DNA of 28,821 nucleotides from an uncultured Christensenella sp. (GCA_910578655.1 CAJTQE010000015.1:1-28821), one strand, 5' to 3'. Shown: positions 1 through 8,164, counted from the first letter of the stretch. Notes: generated by a model from the letters alone, not told the origin. Numbers and translations: made by a program.

Positions 1-56
1 ATCTATATATTTTTCGGTTGCATTTTAGTTGCGCAAGGTTGCGTTTCTCTACAGTT

Positions 57-90
57 TAAAAAAGCGACTCTACCGTCGGTAGAGTCGCTT
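57..90 (-). terminator. Intrinsic terminator after the SSB-like gene
   Basis: A perfect 13-bp stem (62-74 pairing with 78-90) with a 3-nt loop is followed, in the minus direction, by a U-tract templated by the A-run at 58-63. It lies 4 nt past the stop codon of the SSB-like gene. Nothing recognisable lies in the 56 bases before it. Confidence 0.9.
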
Positions 91-94
91 GAAA

Positions 95-784
95 TTATTG
101 ATTTTCCGTTTCACAGTTGCGCGGTACGGAATACAAATCGAACTCGGTGTCGATATCGAACTCGCTGTCGTCGTCAAACGCGGCAAGTTTGGAAATTGAA
201 ACCTCGTAAGCAGTCATTGAAACGAAACTTTCATCGGGCTGCTTTTTCTGATATTCCCTGCTTTGAATTCGCCCCGACAGCGCAACCTTGTCGCCGACGG
301 TTAAATTCCTTACAAACCGCGCGTTCCTGCCCCAGGCAATTGCCGGAATGTAGTCGGACTTGTTGTAACTTCGGTTAACCGCAATTAAAAGGTCTGCAAT
401 TTCGCGGTTGAACGGGGTCGTCCTGTATACGGGCGGTTTGCAAATGTAGCCCGAAAGAACTATTGAGTTTGGGTTTTTGTCGGGCTGGGTGTCCAAAAGT
501 TCGCGCACAAAAACAGTAAGCATCAAGCGCGATTTGCCGTCTTCGAGTTTGTTATATGAACGGAACTGACCCAAAGCGCAGATAAATCCGCCCTTCTTCA
601 TATCTTCGGTCATTATCCGCTCCGAAACGGTTACGGGCAGAATGTCCGCCTGACCCGAAAGACGCATCACTTTAACGTAAAACTCGTAAAAGCCCTCGCC
701 GTAAACTTCGTGTGAAAACTCCGCGTCGGACACTATTTCTCCGTAAATGTAAACTCTGTTATTTTTTTCAGTGTTGTAATTCAT
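95..784 (-). CDS. SSB-like protein with two OB-folds
   Basis: A 229-residue cytoplasmic protein with two consecutive SSB-like OB-fold segments, at about residues 9-97 and 107-200, each with the beta-rich pattern and internal Gly of OB barrels (for example a GEIVSDAEF start and a GRIQSREYQ strand late in the second). An acidic tail rich in Asp and Glu follows (about 203-220), resembling the acidic protein-docking tail of SSB proteins but without the canonical DDDIPF ending. The ATG is preceded by AGGAGG at good distance. It lies 31 nt downstream of the PdaB-like gene on the same strand and ends at a strong terminator, so the two may be cotranscribed. Likely role, inferred from fold: single-stranded DNA binding. 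It may be an auxiliary SSB rather than the main replicative one. Confidence 0.75.
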   Translation of the reverse strand: MNYNTEKNNRVYIYGEIVSDAEFSHEVYGEGFYEFYVKVMRLSGQADILPVTVSERIMTEDMKKGGFICALGQFRSYNKLEDGKSRLMLTVFVRELLDTQPDKNPNSIVLSGYICKPPVYRTTPFNREIADLLIAVNRSYNKSDYIPAIAWGRNARFVRNLTVGDKVALSGRIQSREYQKKQPDESFVSMTAYEVSISKLAAFDDDSEFDIDTEFDLYSVPRNCETENQ

Positions 785-815
785 ATATGCCTCCTAAAAA
801 GTTTTTCAAACTGTT

Positions 816-1580
816 TTACTTTGCAGGTATCTGCCTGCCTGTACCGTCGATAGTATAGTTGTCTTTGTAAATCAACTCTCCTATCGGAACAAAGCTGTAA
901 CCCCTGTTTTTTAGCGTTTCAAGTATTATGGGAACAGCCTCAGCAGTGTGCAACCCGTTGTTGTGCATTAAAATTATAGAGCCGTTTTTAACGCTGTTTA
1001 TCACGCGCATAGCTATATCCGTCGCCGAAAGGTCTTTCCAGTCAAGGCTGTCGGTATCCCATTGAATGGTGTAATAACCCAGCTCCGACGCGGTTTTGAT
1101 AAGTTCGTCGTCATAATCGCCGTATGGCGGACGAAAAAGATTTACCTCCTTGCCTGTAATGTTTTTTATTGCCTCTGACGAAGTTGAAAGTTCAAGCTTA
1201 ATTTCTTCGCTGTTCTGTTTTGACATATAACTGTGTGTGGAACTGTGCGTCCCCACTTCGTGACCGCCGACGTCGATTTTTCTGACGTAATCGGGATACT
1301 TTTCTGCCCAGAATTCGACCATAAACCAAGTTGCTTTTACGCCGCTTACCGAAAGCGCCTTTAAAATATCGTCCGTATGCTCCACCCCCCAAGCACAGTC
1401 GAAAGATATGGAAACCACTTTGTCCTCTCTTTCTACGCTGTAAATGGGTACGAGGCGCGGCGTATTGCCATAATAAACCGTATACGCGCCCGTAAAGTAA
1501 ACGGAAACGGACAGAACCGTAAACAGAATAAGCGCAACCGCCGCAAGCAATACGTTTTTAAGCTTTAAAATTTTAATCAC
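816..1580 (-). CDS. pdaB: Polysaccharide deacetylase, PdaB-like
   Basis: A 254-residue NodB-type (carbohydrate esterase 4) deacetylase anchored by one N-terminal membrane segment (about residues 10-32), so the enzyme domain should face outside. Visible NodB motifs are SFDCAWG (about 58-64, motif 1), HSSTHSYM (metal-binding His pair), RPPYGDYD (motif 3), WDTDSLDW and ILMHN (motif 5). Motif 1 reads FDCAW rather than the usual FDDG, as in the sporulation PdaB branch (B. subtilis has FDISWG), so I favour PdaB over a housekeeping deacetylase. Activity on peptidoglycan is inferred. The start is GTG at 1580, with a GGGGG ribosome site about 7 nt upstream. An ATTATA (TATAAT on minus) at 1593-1598 lies very close to the start, without a convincing -35. 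The other 230 bases upstream hold no gene. Confidence 0.8.
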   Translation of the reverse strand: MIKILKLKNVLLAAVALILFTVLSVSVYFTGAYTVYYGNTPRLVPIYSVEREDKVVSISFDCAWGVEHTDDILKALSVSGVKATWFMVEFWAEKYPDYVRKIDVGGHEVGTHSSTHSYMSKQNSEEIKLELSTSSEAIKNITGKEVNLFRPPYGDYDDELIKTASELGYYTIQWDTDSLDWKDLSATDIAMRVINSVKNGSIILMHNNGLHTAEAVPIILETLKNRGYSFVPIGELIYKDNYTIDGTGRQIPAK

Positions 1581-1811
1581 TGCTTTTCCCCCATTATACG
1601 CTGATTAATACTGAATTTTTAGTCTTTAAAAGTCAAACACAGTCGAAAAGTGTAACTTAGCAAAGCGTTTTAAATTATGAAAATACGCTTGATTTATATT
1701 TATTTTAGTATTGCGGAAAATATTCTAAACGACGAAAACTTTAACCGACAACACAAAAATCTCTGCGTCCGTGCAACTCATTTCATATAAAGTACACACC
1801 GGAACGGCAAC

Positions 1812-1846
1812 AAAAAAGCTCTTGAATATTTTTCAAGAGCTTTTTT
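1812..1846 (-). terminator. Terminator after rarA
   Basis: A 10-bp stem (1816-1825 with 1833-1842), a 7-nt loop and a run of six T in the minus direction. It lies 21 nt beyond the rarA stop. The stem is flanked by A and T runs on both sides, so it could work in either direction, but only the minus-strand gene needs it. Confidence 0.88.
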
Positions 1847-1867
1847 GTTGATTCGATTAAGCACATT

Positions 1868-3181
1868 TTATTTAAGCTTTCCCTTGTCTTTTCTGTTTTG
1901 CTTAACAGTTTTTTCGTAGCCGTAGTCGGACGGGGTATAGTAAATTCTGTCTTTCAGCTTATCGGGCAGATACTGCTGATTAACCCAGCCGCCCGCAAAA
2001 TCGTGCGGATACTTATACGCGCGGCTTTGCGCCTTCGTCGCGCCGTCGCCGAAAGTGTTGTTCTTTAAGTAAGGCGGAACGCCCTCGTCGTCGCGCACCT
2101 CGCGCGCGTCCTTTTTCGCCGCGCCCATAGCCTGAACGACCGTGTTGCTTTTGGGTGCCTCGCAAACGTAAATTATCGCGTTCGACATAGGGATAAGCCC
2201 CTCGGGATAGCCTATTTTTTCAAAAGCATACATCGCCGACGTTGCCACGTTCAGCGCGTTCGGGTCCGCCATACCTACGTCCTCGGACGAATGAACCACC
2301 AGCCGTCTTAAAAGCAGCATCGGGTCGCAGCCGCCCTCGATAAGCCGCATTGCGTAATAGAGCGCGGCGTTTGAATCCGACCCCCTCAGCGATTTGCAGA
2401 AAGCCGAAAGATAGTCGTAATACGCATCCTCGCTGTAAGAGAGCGCCTTGCGCTGAATGGACTGCTCCGCATCCGAAAGCGTCACGCGTATACTTCCGTC
2501 GGATTGAGGCGGCGTCGTCAAAACGGCAAGCTCCAAAGCGTTGTACGCCGTGCGCAAATCGCCGCCGGAAAGACGCGAGATATGCTCGAGCGCGTCGTCG
2601 TCGATTGAGGCGTTATATTTGCCGAGCCCCTTGCGGCTATCGCCGACGGCACGGCGGAGCGCTTCTGAAACGTCGTTATCGTTTAAATGTCTGAACTCGA
2701 AAACGCGGCAGCGCGACACTATCGCAGGCGTCATTGACGAATAGGGATTTTCGGTAGTCGACCCGATAAAAATTATCGTTCCTCTCTCGATTGACGGCAG
2801 CAGCGAATCGGACTGCGTTTTATTGAAGCGGTGGCACTCGTCAAGCATAAGATAGGTACGTTTGCCGTAAAGCTTCAAATTGTTCAGCGCGGTTTCAACC
2901 GCCCTTTTTACATCGGCAACGCCGGCCTGTACCGCGTTGAGTTTTATGAATTCACCGTGCGTTGTGGAAGCGATTATATTTGCAAGCGTGGTTTTGCCCG
3001 TACCGGGAGGCCCCCAGAATATGCAGCTTCCCAGCCTGTCCGCAAGTATCGCGCGGCGCAGAAGCGAACCTTCCGCCACGAGATGCTTTTGCCCGACAAA
3101 CTCGTTTAAGTTGTTTGCCCTCATTCTTTCGGCAAGAGGTTTCGCGCCCTCTTCGTTGCCGTTCAAATCAAATAAATCCAT
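1868..3181 (-). CDS. rarA: Replication-associated recombination protein A (MgsA-type AAA+ ATPase)
   Basis: A 437-residue AAA+ ATPase of the RarA/MgsA/WRNIP1 family, which acts at stalled or gapped replication forks. It shows Walker A GPPGTGKTT (57-65), Walker B LMLDECHRFN (111-120; DE at 114-115) and the family's sensor-1 stretch IGSTTENP followed by an SRCRVFEF arginine-finger strand. A typical tetramerisation and MgsA C-terminal region follows, with motifs such as SSEDVGMADP and a late PHDFAGGWVNQQYLP. Length is normal. The ATG lies 3 nt after the stop of the patatin-like gene, with only a weak GGA before it, so translation is probably coupled. In the sequence, Cys replaces the common Val in the DEVHR motif; this is a mild difference. 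Confidence 0.95.
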   Translation of the reverse strand: MDLFDLNGNEEGAKPLAERMRANNLNEFVGQKHLVAEGSLLRRAILADRLGSCIFWGPPGTGKTTLANIIASTTHGEFIKLNAVQAGVADVKRAVETALNNLKLYGKRTYLMLDECHRFNKTQSDSLLPSIERGTIIFIGSTTENPYSSMTPAIVSRCRVFEFRHLNDNDVSEALRRAVGDSRKGLGKYNASIDDDALEHISRLSGGDLRTAYNALELAVLTTPPQSDGSIRVTLSDAEQSIQRKALSYSEDAYYDYLSAFCKSLRGSDSNAALYYAMRLIEGGCDPMLLLRRLVVHSSEDVGMADPNALNVATSAMYAFEKIGYPEGLIPMSNAIIYVCEAPKSNTVVQAMGAAKKDAREVRDDEGVPPYLKNNTFGDGATKAQSRAYKYPHDFAGGWVNQQYLPDKLKDRIYYTPSDYGYEKTVKQNRKDKGKLK

Positions 3182-3184
3182 AAT

Positions 3185-3976
3185 TTAATCCAATAACCGT
3201 TTTATCTTTTGCATATTGTTTTTGGTTATATTATACCCCTCTTCAAAAGCTTTGTCCAAGTTTTTTACGGAGTATTGACTCAGCCCTTTCATTTCGGGCT
3301 GCAAAAAGATATCGCACATACCCTTATCGCGTTCGTAACGCAGTTTGGAATTCTGCGCGTCCATAATATCGAACACCCTTAAAATCAGGTTTAAAACGTT
3401 GTGAACGTCGTCTATGGGTTCAGAACAGTTTTTAAGTACGTCCATTGCAATAACCGCGTCCGCGCCCATCGACTTTACTACGTCAATGGGGACGCGGCAT
3501 ACACAGCCGCCGTCGACCAAAAGTTTGTTTTTATATTCTACGGGCTTGAAAACGGCCGGTATCGTACTTGAAGCAATCATTGCAAACACGGCGTCTCCGC
3601 TTTCGAATACGTGCCTCGACCCCGTTAAAACGTCGGTTGCCACACAGGAATACTTTATAGCGAAATCTTCGATATTTTTGACTGCAATATTTTCTTGAAG
3701 CAGTTTTTCTATCTTGGAAATTCTTAAAATAGCTTTATGCGTCAATGCCGCCGGATTAACGCCTATGACGTCGAATTTTTTTATTTTGAGCATTTTATCG
3801 CGTATTTGATTTGCCGGTATTCCGCTTGCGTAAAGTCCGCCGACTACCGCCCCCATAGAACTGCCTGCAATAAAATCCGGCTTAATTCCCTCTTCCTCCA
3901 AAGCGCACAGCATTCCTATATGCGCCACTCCGCGCGCGCCGCCGCTGCCTAACGCAAGACCCAATTTTTTACTCAT
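3185..3976 (-). CDS. Patatin-like phospholipase/esterase, YlbK/RssA type
   Basis: A 263-residue patatin-family hydrolase. The oxyanion-hole motif GSGGARG is at 10-16, the nucleophile elbow GSSMG at 38-42 (Ser40) and the dyad Asp in the DGG motif at 155-157; all catalytic parts are intact. No signal peptide is seen, so it is probably cytosolic or membrane-associated, acting on phospholipid or another ester; the substrate is unknown. The ribosome site AAAGGAG precedes the ATG. It is divergent from ylbJ (32 nt between the starts) and 3 nt upstream of rarA. In Bacillus the ylbJ and ylbK genes are also neighbours, which supports calling this the YlbK-type protein. Confidence 0.87.
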   Translation of the reverse strand: MSKKLGLALGSGGARGVAHIGMLCALEEEGIKPDFIAGSSMGAVVGGLYASGIPANQIRDKMLKIKKFDVIGVNPAALTHKAILRISKIEKLLQENIAVKNIEDFAIKYSCVATDVLTGSRHVFESGDAVFAMIASSTIPAVFKPVEYKNKLLVDGGCVCRVPIDVVKSMGADAVIAMDVLKNCSEPIDDVHNVLNLILRVFDIMDAQNSKLRYERDKGMCDIFLQPEMKGLSQYSVKNLDKAFEEGYNITKNNMQKIKRLLD

Positions 3977-4000
3977 AATAACTCCTTTACGACATATTTT
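3972..4000 (+). promoter_or_regulatory. Possible sigma-E-like promoter of ylbJ
   Basis: CTCATAAT at 3972-3979 and CATATTTT at 3993-4000 are 13 nt apart, close to the -35 (ATATT-like) and -10 (CATAnnnT) elements of mother-cell sigma E. The -10 ends only 8 nt before the ATG, which would leave almost no leader, and the region is AT-rich, so this is a weak call supported mainly by ylbJ being a known sporulation gene in Bacillus. Confidence 0.25.
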
Positions 4001-4008
4001 ATAGAGAA

Positions 4009-4959
4009 ATGAAAATAATTCGAATATTAAAATTTACCATTCCAGCCATTCTTCTGACTATGATTGCAGGCGCAATAATAATTTATCCGGAGAGATACAT
4101 AACAAGCTGTCTGCAAGGTTTTTTGATGTGGGCGGAATGCGTTCTGCCCTCGCTGTTCCCTTTTATGGTAATTACGCTGATAATGATAAAGTCGGGCTTT
4201 GCGGACAAAGCTTCTCTGCCGCTTAAAAAAGTTACCGGTTTATTCCGCCTGCCCCCGTCCGCCGCAGTGTGCTTTATCATAAGTATATGTTCCGGATATC
4301 CGGCAGGCTCTAAATGCGTGCTTGAATTTTACGAAAAGGGGTGTCTTTCTTCAAAGGATGCCAAAAAACTTTCCGTGCTGTGCTCGACTTCCGGTCCGCT
4401 GTTCATTATAGGAACGGTCGGCGTAAAAATGTTCGGCAATAAAAGCGCGGGCTGGCAGATACTTATAGCACACTTTGCGTCCGTCTTGCTAATTGCCCTC
4501 GCCCTTGCTCTGTTTTCGAAAAAGGAAGAAAAGCCCCGTCTGCAACGCGAACCCGTCAAAGGCAATCTGCTTTACGATACGTTTTACAGCGCGGTAATAT
4601 CGGTTGCGGTTGCAGGCGGATTTATAGCCTTTTTCGCAGTGACCGCGCAGATTATGTCAGACTTCGATTTTCTAATCGTGTTTGAAAAATTTTTCGCTAT
4701 GTTCACCGACGGACAGAGCGCGAAAGCCGCCGCGCTGGGACTTGTGGAAATGACGATAGGCTGCCGCAAACTTTCCGCCGCGCAGGGCGGACTGTCAATT
4801 CCGCTTGCAGGCTTTTTGATAACTTTCGGCGGAGTTTCAATACTGATGCAACAGCTTGCATACTTTTCAAAAGCAGGAGTAAAAACGCTTTACTTTATAG
4901 GCGTCAAAATTTTGCAGGCAACGCTGTGTTTTCTTATTCTGCTTTTAATAGGCGCCTAA
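4009..4959 (+). CDS. ylbJ: Sporulation integral membrane protein YlbJ
   Basis: A 316-residue protein with about eight hydrophobic segments from residue 8 to the C-terminus, related to the nucleoside-recognition (GATE) domain family. Characteristic motifs are SGYPAGSK at 95-102 and STSGPLFIIGTVG at 126-138. YlbJ is needed in Bacillus for spore cortex formation and acts in the mother cell; the transported substrate is not established. The gene is monocistronic here, divergent from the patatin gene and convergent with aroF. No Shine-Dalgarno sequence precedes the ATG, and an in-frame stop at 3979 with no alternative start in between fixes the start. The neighbourhood (rsmD, coaD, ylbJ, ylbK-like) matches the Bacillus ylb cluster and strengthens the name. 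Confidence 0.9.
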   Translation: MKIIRILKFTIPAILLTMIAGAIIIYPERYITSCLQGFLMWAECVLPSLFPFMVITLIMIKSGFADKASLPLKKVTGLFRLPPSAAVCFIISICSGYPAGSKCVLEFYEKGCLSSKDAKKLSVLCSTSGPLFIIGTVGVKMFGNKSAGWQILIAHFASVLLIALALALFSKKEEKPRLQREPVKGNLLYDTFYSAVISVAVAGGFIAFFAVTAQIMSDFDFLIVFEKFFAMFTDGQSAKAAALGLVEMTIGCRKLSAAQGGLSIPLAGFLITFGGVSILMQQLAYFSKAGVKTLYFIGVKILQATLCFLILLLIGA

Positions 4960-4960
4960 C

Positions 4961-5016
4961 AGTTTAAATGAGAGCGCGGCGCGCCCGATACGGGCAAGTT
5001 GACGGTCATTTAAACT
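4961..5016. repeat. Long inverted repeat between convergent ylbJ and aroF
   Basis: Perfect 11-bp arms (4961-4971 and 5006-5016) enclose 34 nt that contain a second GC-rich hairpin (4983-4987 with 4991-4995). The right arm covers the last codons of aroF. There is no T-run on either side, so it is not a classical intrinsic terminator, although its place between two convergent genes suggests a 3'-end structure for both transcripts. Confidence 0.6.
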
Positions 5017-6032
5017 TTCTCCGCGACGGACAGAATAAGACGTTCGGTGTCCGCCCAGCCGAGACAGGGGTCTGTTATAGACTTGCCGTAAACCACGTCT
5101 TCCTTTTGGCAGCCCTCTTCTATGAAGCTTTCAACCATAAAGCCCTTCACTATTTTTTTGAAGTCCGAACTGTAAAGACGGTTTCGCATAACTTCCTCGC
5201 AGATGCGTATCTGCTGGTAGAATTGCTTTCCGCTGTTGGAATGGTTGCAATCGATTATTACGGCAGGGTTGTTTAAATCCGACTTTTGATAACCTTCGGC
5301 AAGCTGCATAACCGTCTCGTAATGGTAGTTGGGAATATCGTTGCCGTAGGCGTCCACCGCGCCGCGAAGTATAGAATGTGCAAGCGCGTTTCCGTCTGTA
5401 GCCACCTGCCAGCCGTTCATTTTGAAAACCTGCGCGCTCTGCGCGGCGTAAACCGAATTTAAAAGCGTAAATATAGAACCGCTCATAGGGTTCTTTATTC
5501 CGACGGGAACTTCTATTCCGCTTGCGACGAGGCGGTGAAGCTGATTTTCGCAGGAACGCGCCCCGACCGCAATATACGAAAGCAAGTCGTCAACGTAGTG
5601 AGTGTTTGCAGGGTAAAGCATTTCATCCGCAGCGGTAAGTCCGCTTGTACCTATCGCTTTGATATTCAGCTCCCTGATCGCGTAAATGCCCTTTAAAATA
5701 TCTTCCGACTTGTTTGGGTCGGGCTGTGAAAACATACCCTTATAGCCCACTCCGCGCGTACGCGGTTTATTAGTGTAAACGCGCGGTACAAGCACAAGCT
5801 TATCTTTCACCTTTTCGTTCAGCTTGCTCAGCCTTTCAACGTAGTCCAAGACAGGCTTTTCCTCGTGGGCGGAACAGGGCCCTATAATCATTAAAAGCTT
5901 CGCGCTTTTACCCGTAATAACTTCCTTAACAAGTTTATCCCTCTCCGTTTTAATCGCTTTAAGATTTTCCGGCAGGGGCATAACTTCGAGTATTTCTTCG
6001 GGTTCGGGTATTCTTATCTGCTTTTTAAACAT
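5010..6032 (-). CDS. aroF: DAHP synthase, class I AroF/G/H type
   Basis: A 340-residue 3-deoxy-7-phosphoheptulonate synthase, joining phosphoenolpyruvate and erythrose 4-phosphate in the first step of the shikimate pathway. Motifs of the metal-dependent AroFGH type are present: GPCSAHE (51-57), KPRTRGVGYKG (89-99), GARSCENQLHR (157-167), VGIKNP (177-182) and IDCNHSNSGKQ near the C-terminus. The length matches E. coli AroG/F/H rather than the AroA-chorismate mutase fusions of Bacillus. Which aromatic amino acid inhibits it cannot be told, so the letter in the symbol is nominal. The ATG has a GAAGGA site and overlaps the end of coaD by 8 nt, so it is the last gene of the alr-rsmD-coaD-aroF group. 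Confidence 0.93.
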   Translation of the reverse strand: MFKKQIRIPEPEEILEVMPLPENLKAIKTERDKLVKEVITGKSAKLLMIIGPCSAHEEKPVLDYVERLSKLNEKVKDKLVLVPRVYTNKPRTRGVGYKGMFSQPDPNKSEDILKGIYAIRELNIKAIGTSGLTAADEMLYPANTHYVDDLLSYIAVGARSCENQLHRLVASGIEVPVGIKNPMSGSIFTLLNSVYAAQSAQVFKMNGWQVATDGNALAHSILRGAVDAYGNDIPNYHYETVMQLAEGYQKSDLNNPAVIIDCNHSNSGKQFYQQIRICEEVMRNRLYSSDFKKIVKGFMVESFIEEGCQKEDVVYGKSITDPCLGWADTERLILSVAEKV

Positions 6033-6513
6033 TTTTATCCTTCAATAATTTTTGTATGTCGCCGTAAATTTCTACGGGTATAAGTTCTTTAAAATCCTTA
6101 TTGAACGCATATGAATTCCTGACCAGTGAAGAGCTGATATGCAAGCCCTCCTGCGGAGACGGAATGTACAGCGTAATTATATCCTTTTTAAGTTTCTTGT
6201 TTGCAAACCAATTTGCGTTTTCATATTCGAAATCTATCGTATTACGCACGCCTCTCACATAGAACGGCGTGTTTTCTTTTTCAAGCAAATCGACCACTGC
6301 GCCGTCAAAGGAAATTACGCGTACGTTTTTATGCCTGTTAAAAAGCTTTGTTAAAAGCCGCGTCCGTTCTTCAAGCGTAAAAAGCGGTTCCTTATCTCTG
6401 TTGACGAGCAGCGCAACGACTACCTCGTCGAATATTTCAAGACAGTTTTCAACTATCGTTTTGTGTCCGTTTGTCGGCGGGTCGAACGTCCCTGCAAATA
6501 CGCATTTTTTCAT
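6025..6513 (-). CDS. coaD: Phosphopantetheine adenylyltransferase
   Basis: A 162-residue nucleotidyltransferase for the fourth step of coenzyme A synthesis (phosphopantetheine plus ATP to dephospho-CoA). The N-terminal GTFDPPTNGH (8-17) holds the (T/H)xGH catalytic motif, the RGVRNTIDFEYE stretch (about 88-99) binds substrate, and ISSSLVR (about 126-132) is the second nucleotidyl motif. Length is standard. The ATG overlaps the end of rsmD by 4 nt and has an AGAGGA site. The rsmD-coaD order is conserved across Bacillota. Confidence 0.96.
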   Translation of the reverse strand: MKKCVFAGTFDPPTNGHKTIVENCLEIFDEVVVALLVNRDKEPLFTLEERTRLLTKLFNRHKNVRVISFDGAVVDLLEKENTPFYVRGVRNTIDFEYENANWFANKKLKKDIITLYIPSPQEGLHISSSLVRNSYAFNKDFKELIPVEIYGDIQKLLKDKNV

Positions 6514-7028
6514 TTTGTCCTCTTAAAAAAACTTAAATAAGTCCTGCCGTATTTTCTCTCGTCGAAAAGTTCAAGCCCATCAGTTTGTCCGGCGAAACTT
6601 CTGTCGCGTTCGTAGACGGCAACGCCGTTATCGCTTAAATGACGGGCGCAGATTTCAAGGGCTTTTGCTCCCGCATCCGAAGCGTAAGGAGGGTCGATAA
6701 AAATAAGGTCGTATTCGCCCGAAAGACAGACCGAAAAATCACCGCGGGTAATTTTATAGTTGCCCTCTATCCGCGACAAATTCTTTTTTAAAAGCGCGAT
6801 GCTGTCCTTTGAAATGTCGTTAAAATGTACGAACGCCGCTCCGCGTGAGAGGCACTCTATTCCGAGATTTCCGCTTCCGCAAAACATATCCGAAACCCTT
6901 GCCCCGACAACGCGTACCGAGAGAATATTGAAAAGACTTTCCTTTACTCTGTCCGCTGTCGGGCGCACGTTACTTCCCTTGAATTCGGCAAGGGTAAGCC
7001 CCCTGTATTTACCGCTTATCACTCTCAT
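6510..7028 (-). CDS. rsmD: 16S rRNA (guanine966-N2)-methyltransferase RsmD
   Basis: A 172-residue Rossmann-fold methyltransferase. The RsmD start MRVISGKYRG is present, with RPTADRVKESLFNIL (22-36), the SAM-binding DMFCGSGNLGIE (47-58) and the catalytic IDPPYA motif (111-116). It methylates G966 (E. coli numbering) of 16S rRNA in the small subunit. It follows alr by 56 nt and overlaps coaD by 4 nt. The ribosome site is a modest AAGGAC. Confidence 0.95.
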   Translation of the reverse strand: MRVISGKYRGLTLAEFKGSNVRPTADRVKESLFNILSVRVVGARVSDMFCGSGNLGIECLSRGAAFVHFNDISKDSIALLKKNLSRIEGNYKITRGDFSVCLSGEYDLIFIDPPYASDAGAKALEICARHLSDNGVAVYERDRSFAGQTDGLELFDERKYGRTYLSFFKRTK

Positions 7029-7084
7029 TTTTATTTGTCCTTAACGCTGTACTTGTATAAAAGCCTGTCCTTTCAACGTACTTG

Positions 7085-8062
7085 CTATCGCAAGTATACG
7101 CGTTCGCTGCGCTGCGTTACCCTTGTCAGCACCTCGTAGGAAATGGTGTTGCACTTCTTGGCATAATCATCTGCATCATCCATAACGCACAGCGTCTTTT
7201 CGAGGCTTTGAGAGATAAAGCCGTCCATACAAAGCGTCTTTTCTCCAAGCGGAACGGTACGCGAAAACCCGTCGGCATAGCCGCACCTGTAAACGCCGAG
7301 TTCGCCGTAACGCTTATCGGCTTTATTATAGCCTATTCCGCCGCCTAAAAAACCGGTCGTCTGCGCAAGACGGGCGTAAACTTTAAGTACCGGCTTAGTG
7401 CAGGACGTGAAGCCGTAAGGCGCGTAACCGTATAAAAGTATGCCGGCACGGACACCGTCGCAAAGGTATCGGCCTCCGCGCAGTATTCCTCCGCTTGCCG
7501 AAAGATGAGCGGTTGCCGTCGGCTTTAAAGTTTTTACAAACCGCGAAGCGCGTTCGAACACGGCAAACTGAGCCGAACTTGCAATATTGTCGTGCGGCGC
7601 GTACAGATGGGAATATACTCCCTCCACGCGGTCGCCGGCAATTTTCATAATTTCCGGCAGGCTTGAAGCATTGCAGCCCATTCTGTTCATACCCGTATTT
7701 ACTTTGATATGGCAGTCAAGCCCCCTGCAAAGCATAGCCGTTTCAACCGAGTTAACCGTAACCGTCAGATTATACTGTTTTGCACGTTCCGCGTCATAGT
7801 TGTCGAGCGGCGGCGTGAACACGAGAATGCGTTTTGTTATTCCGGCAACGCGAAGCGCTATCCCCTCGTCGATAATGGCGACGCAGAAACCGTCTGCGGT
7901 ATCCTCCAGGCAGCGCGCAACCTCCTCCGCACCGTGACCGTAAGCGTCGGCTTTCACCACGGCATAAAATTGCGAAGTTTTTATTAAACCCCTGATTTTT
8001 TCCGCGTTTTCTTTGACCTTGCGTAAATCAATTACAGATACCGTTTTTTGCATACCGTACAT
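7085..8062 (-). CDS. alr: Alanine racemase (PLP-dependent)
   Basis: A 325-residue enzyme interconverting L- and D-alanine for peptidoglycan. The PLP-binding lysine is K38 in AVVKADAYGHG (35-45), the catalytic tyrosine is Tyr262 in CGYADGF, and HIKVNTGMNRMG (118-129), LYGYAP and a late ISYEVLTRV are family landmarks. It is shorter than the usual 370-390 residues; the loss is in loops of the C-terminal barrel (between CMDG and ISYE), and all key residues remain. A near-consensus promoter lies just upstream. There is no clear Shine-Dalgarno site. ATG at 8062 and an in-frame ATG three codons later are both possible starts. It heads the alr-rsmD-coaD-aroF group. A short palindrome (7080-7085 with 7090-7095) overlaps its stop codon. 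Confidence 0.92.
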   Translation of the reverse strand: MYGMQKTVSVIDLRKVKENAEKIRGLIKTSQFYAVVKADAYGHGAEEVARCLEDTADGFCVAIIDEGIALRVAGITKRILVFTPPLDNYDAERAKQYNLTVTVNSVETAMLCRGLDCHIKVNTGMNRMGCNASSLPEIMKIAGDRVEGVYSHLYAPHDNIASSAQFAVFERASRFVKTLKPTATAHLSASGGILRGGRYLCDGVRAGILLYGYAPYGFTSCTKPVLKVYARLAQTTGFLGGGIGYNKADKRYGELGVYRCGYADGFSRTVPLGEKTLCMDGFISQSLEKTLCVMDDADDYAKKCNTISYEVLTRVTQRSERVYLR

Positions 8063-8091
8063 AGATATGCAACAGGCGGCCGTTTGGTTAC

Positions 8092-8121
8092 ATTATATAA
8101 TGTTGAAAGGCACGATGTCAA
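8092..8121 (-). promoter_or_regulatory. Sigma-A-type promoter of alr
   Basis: A consensus -35 TTGACA (8116-8121, minus) and -10 TATAAT (8092-8097) are separated by 18 nt. The start codon is 29 nt past the -10, giving a leader of about 22 nt without an obvious Shine-Dalgarno. The promoter begins just beyond the terminator of the upstream gene, so alr starts its own transcription unit. Confidence 0.8.
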
Positions 8122-8131
8122 ACCCTTATAC

Positions 8132-8160
8132 AAAAAAAGCCGCCGTGCTTTGCAGGCGGT
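8132..8160 (-). terminator. Terminator after the 8165-8749 gene
   Basis: On the minus strand a GC-rich stem (CCGCC with GGCGG, plus TGC with GCA across a one-base bulge) and small loop is followed by seven T. It starts 4 nt past the stop codon of the unknown membrane protein. Confidence 0.85.
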
Positions 8161-8164
8161 CGGT

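Noticed and set aside
1663..1690. Inverted repeat AAGCGT/ACGCTT upstream of the PdaB-like gene
   Set aside because: Only 6-bp arms with a 16-nt AT-rich loop and no T-run or gene end nearby; likely chance.
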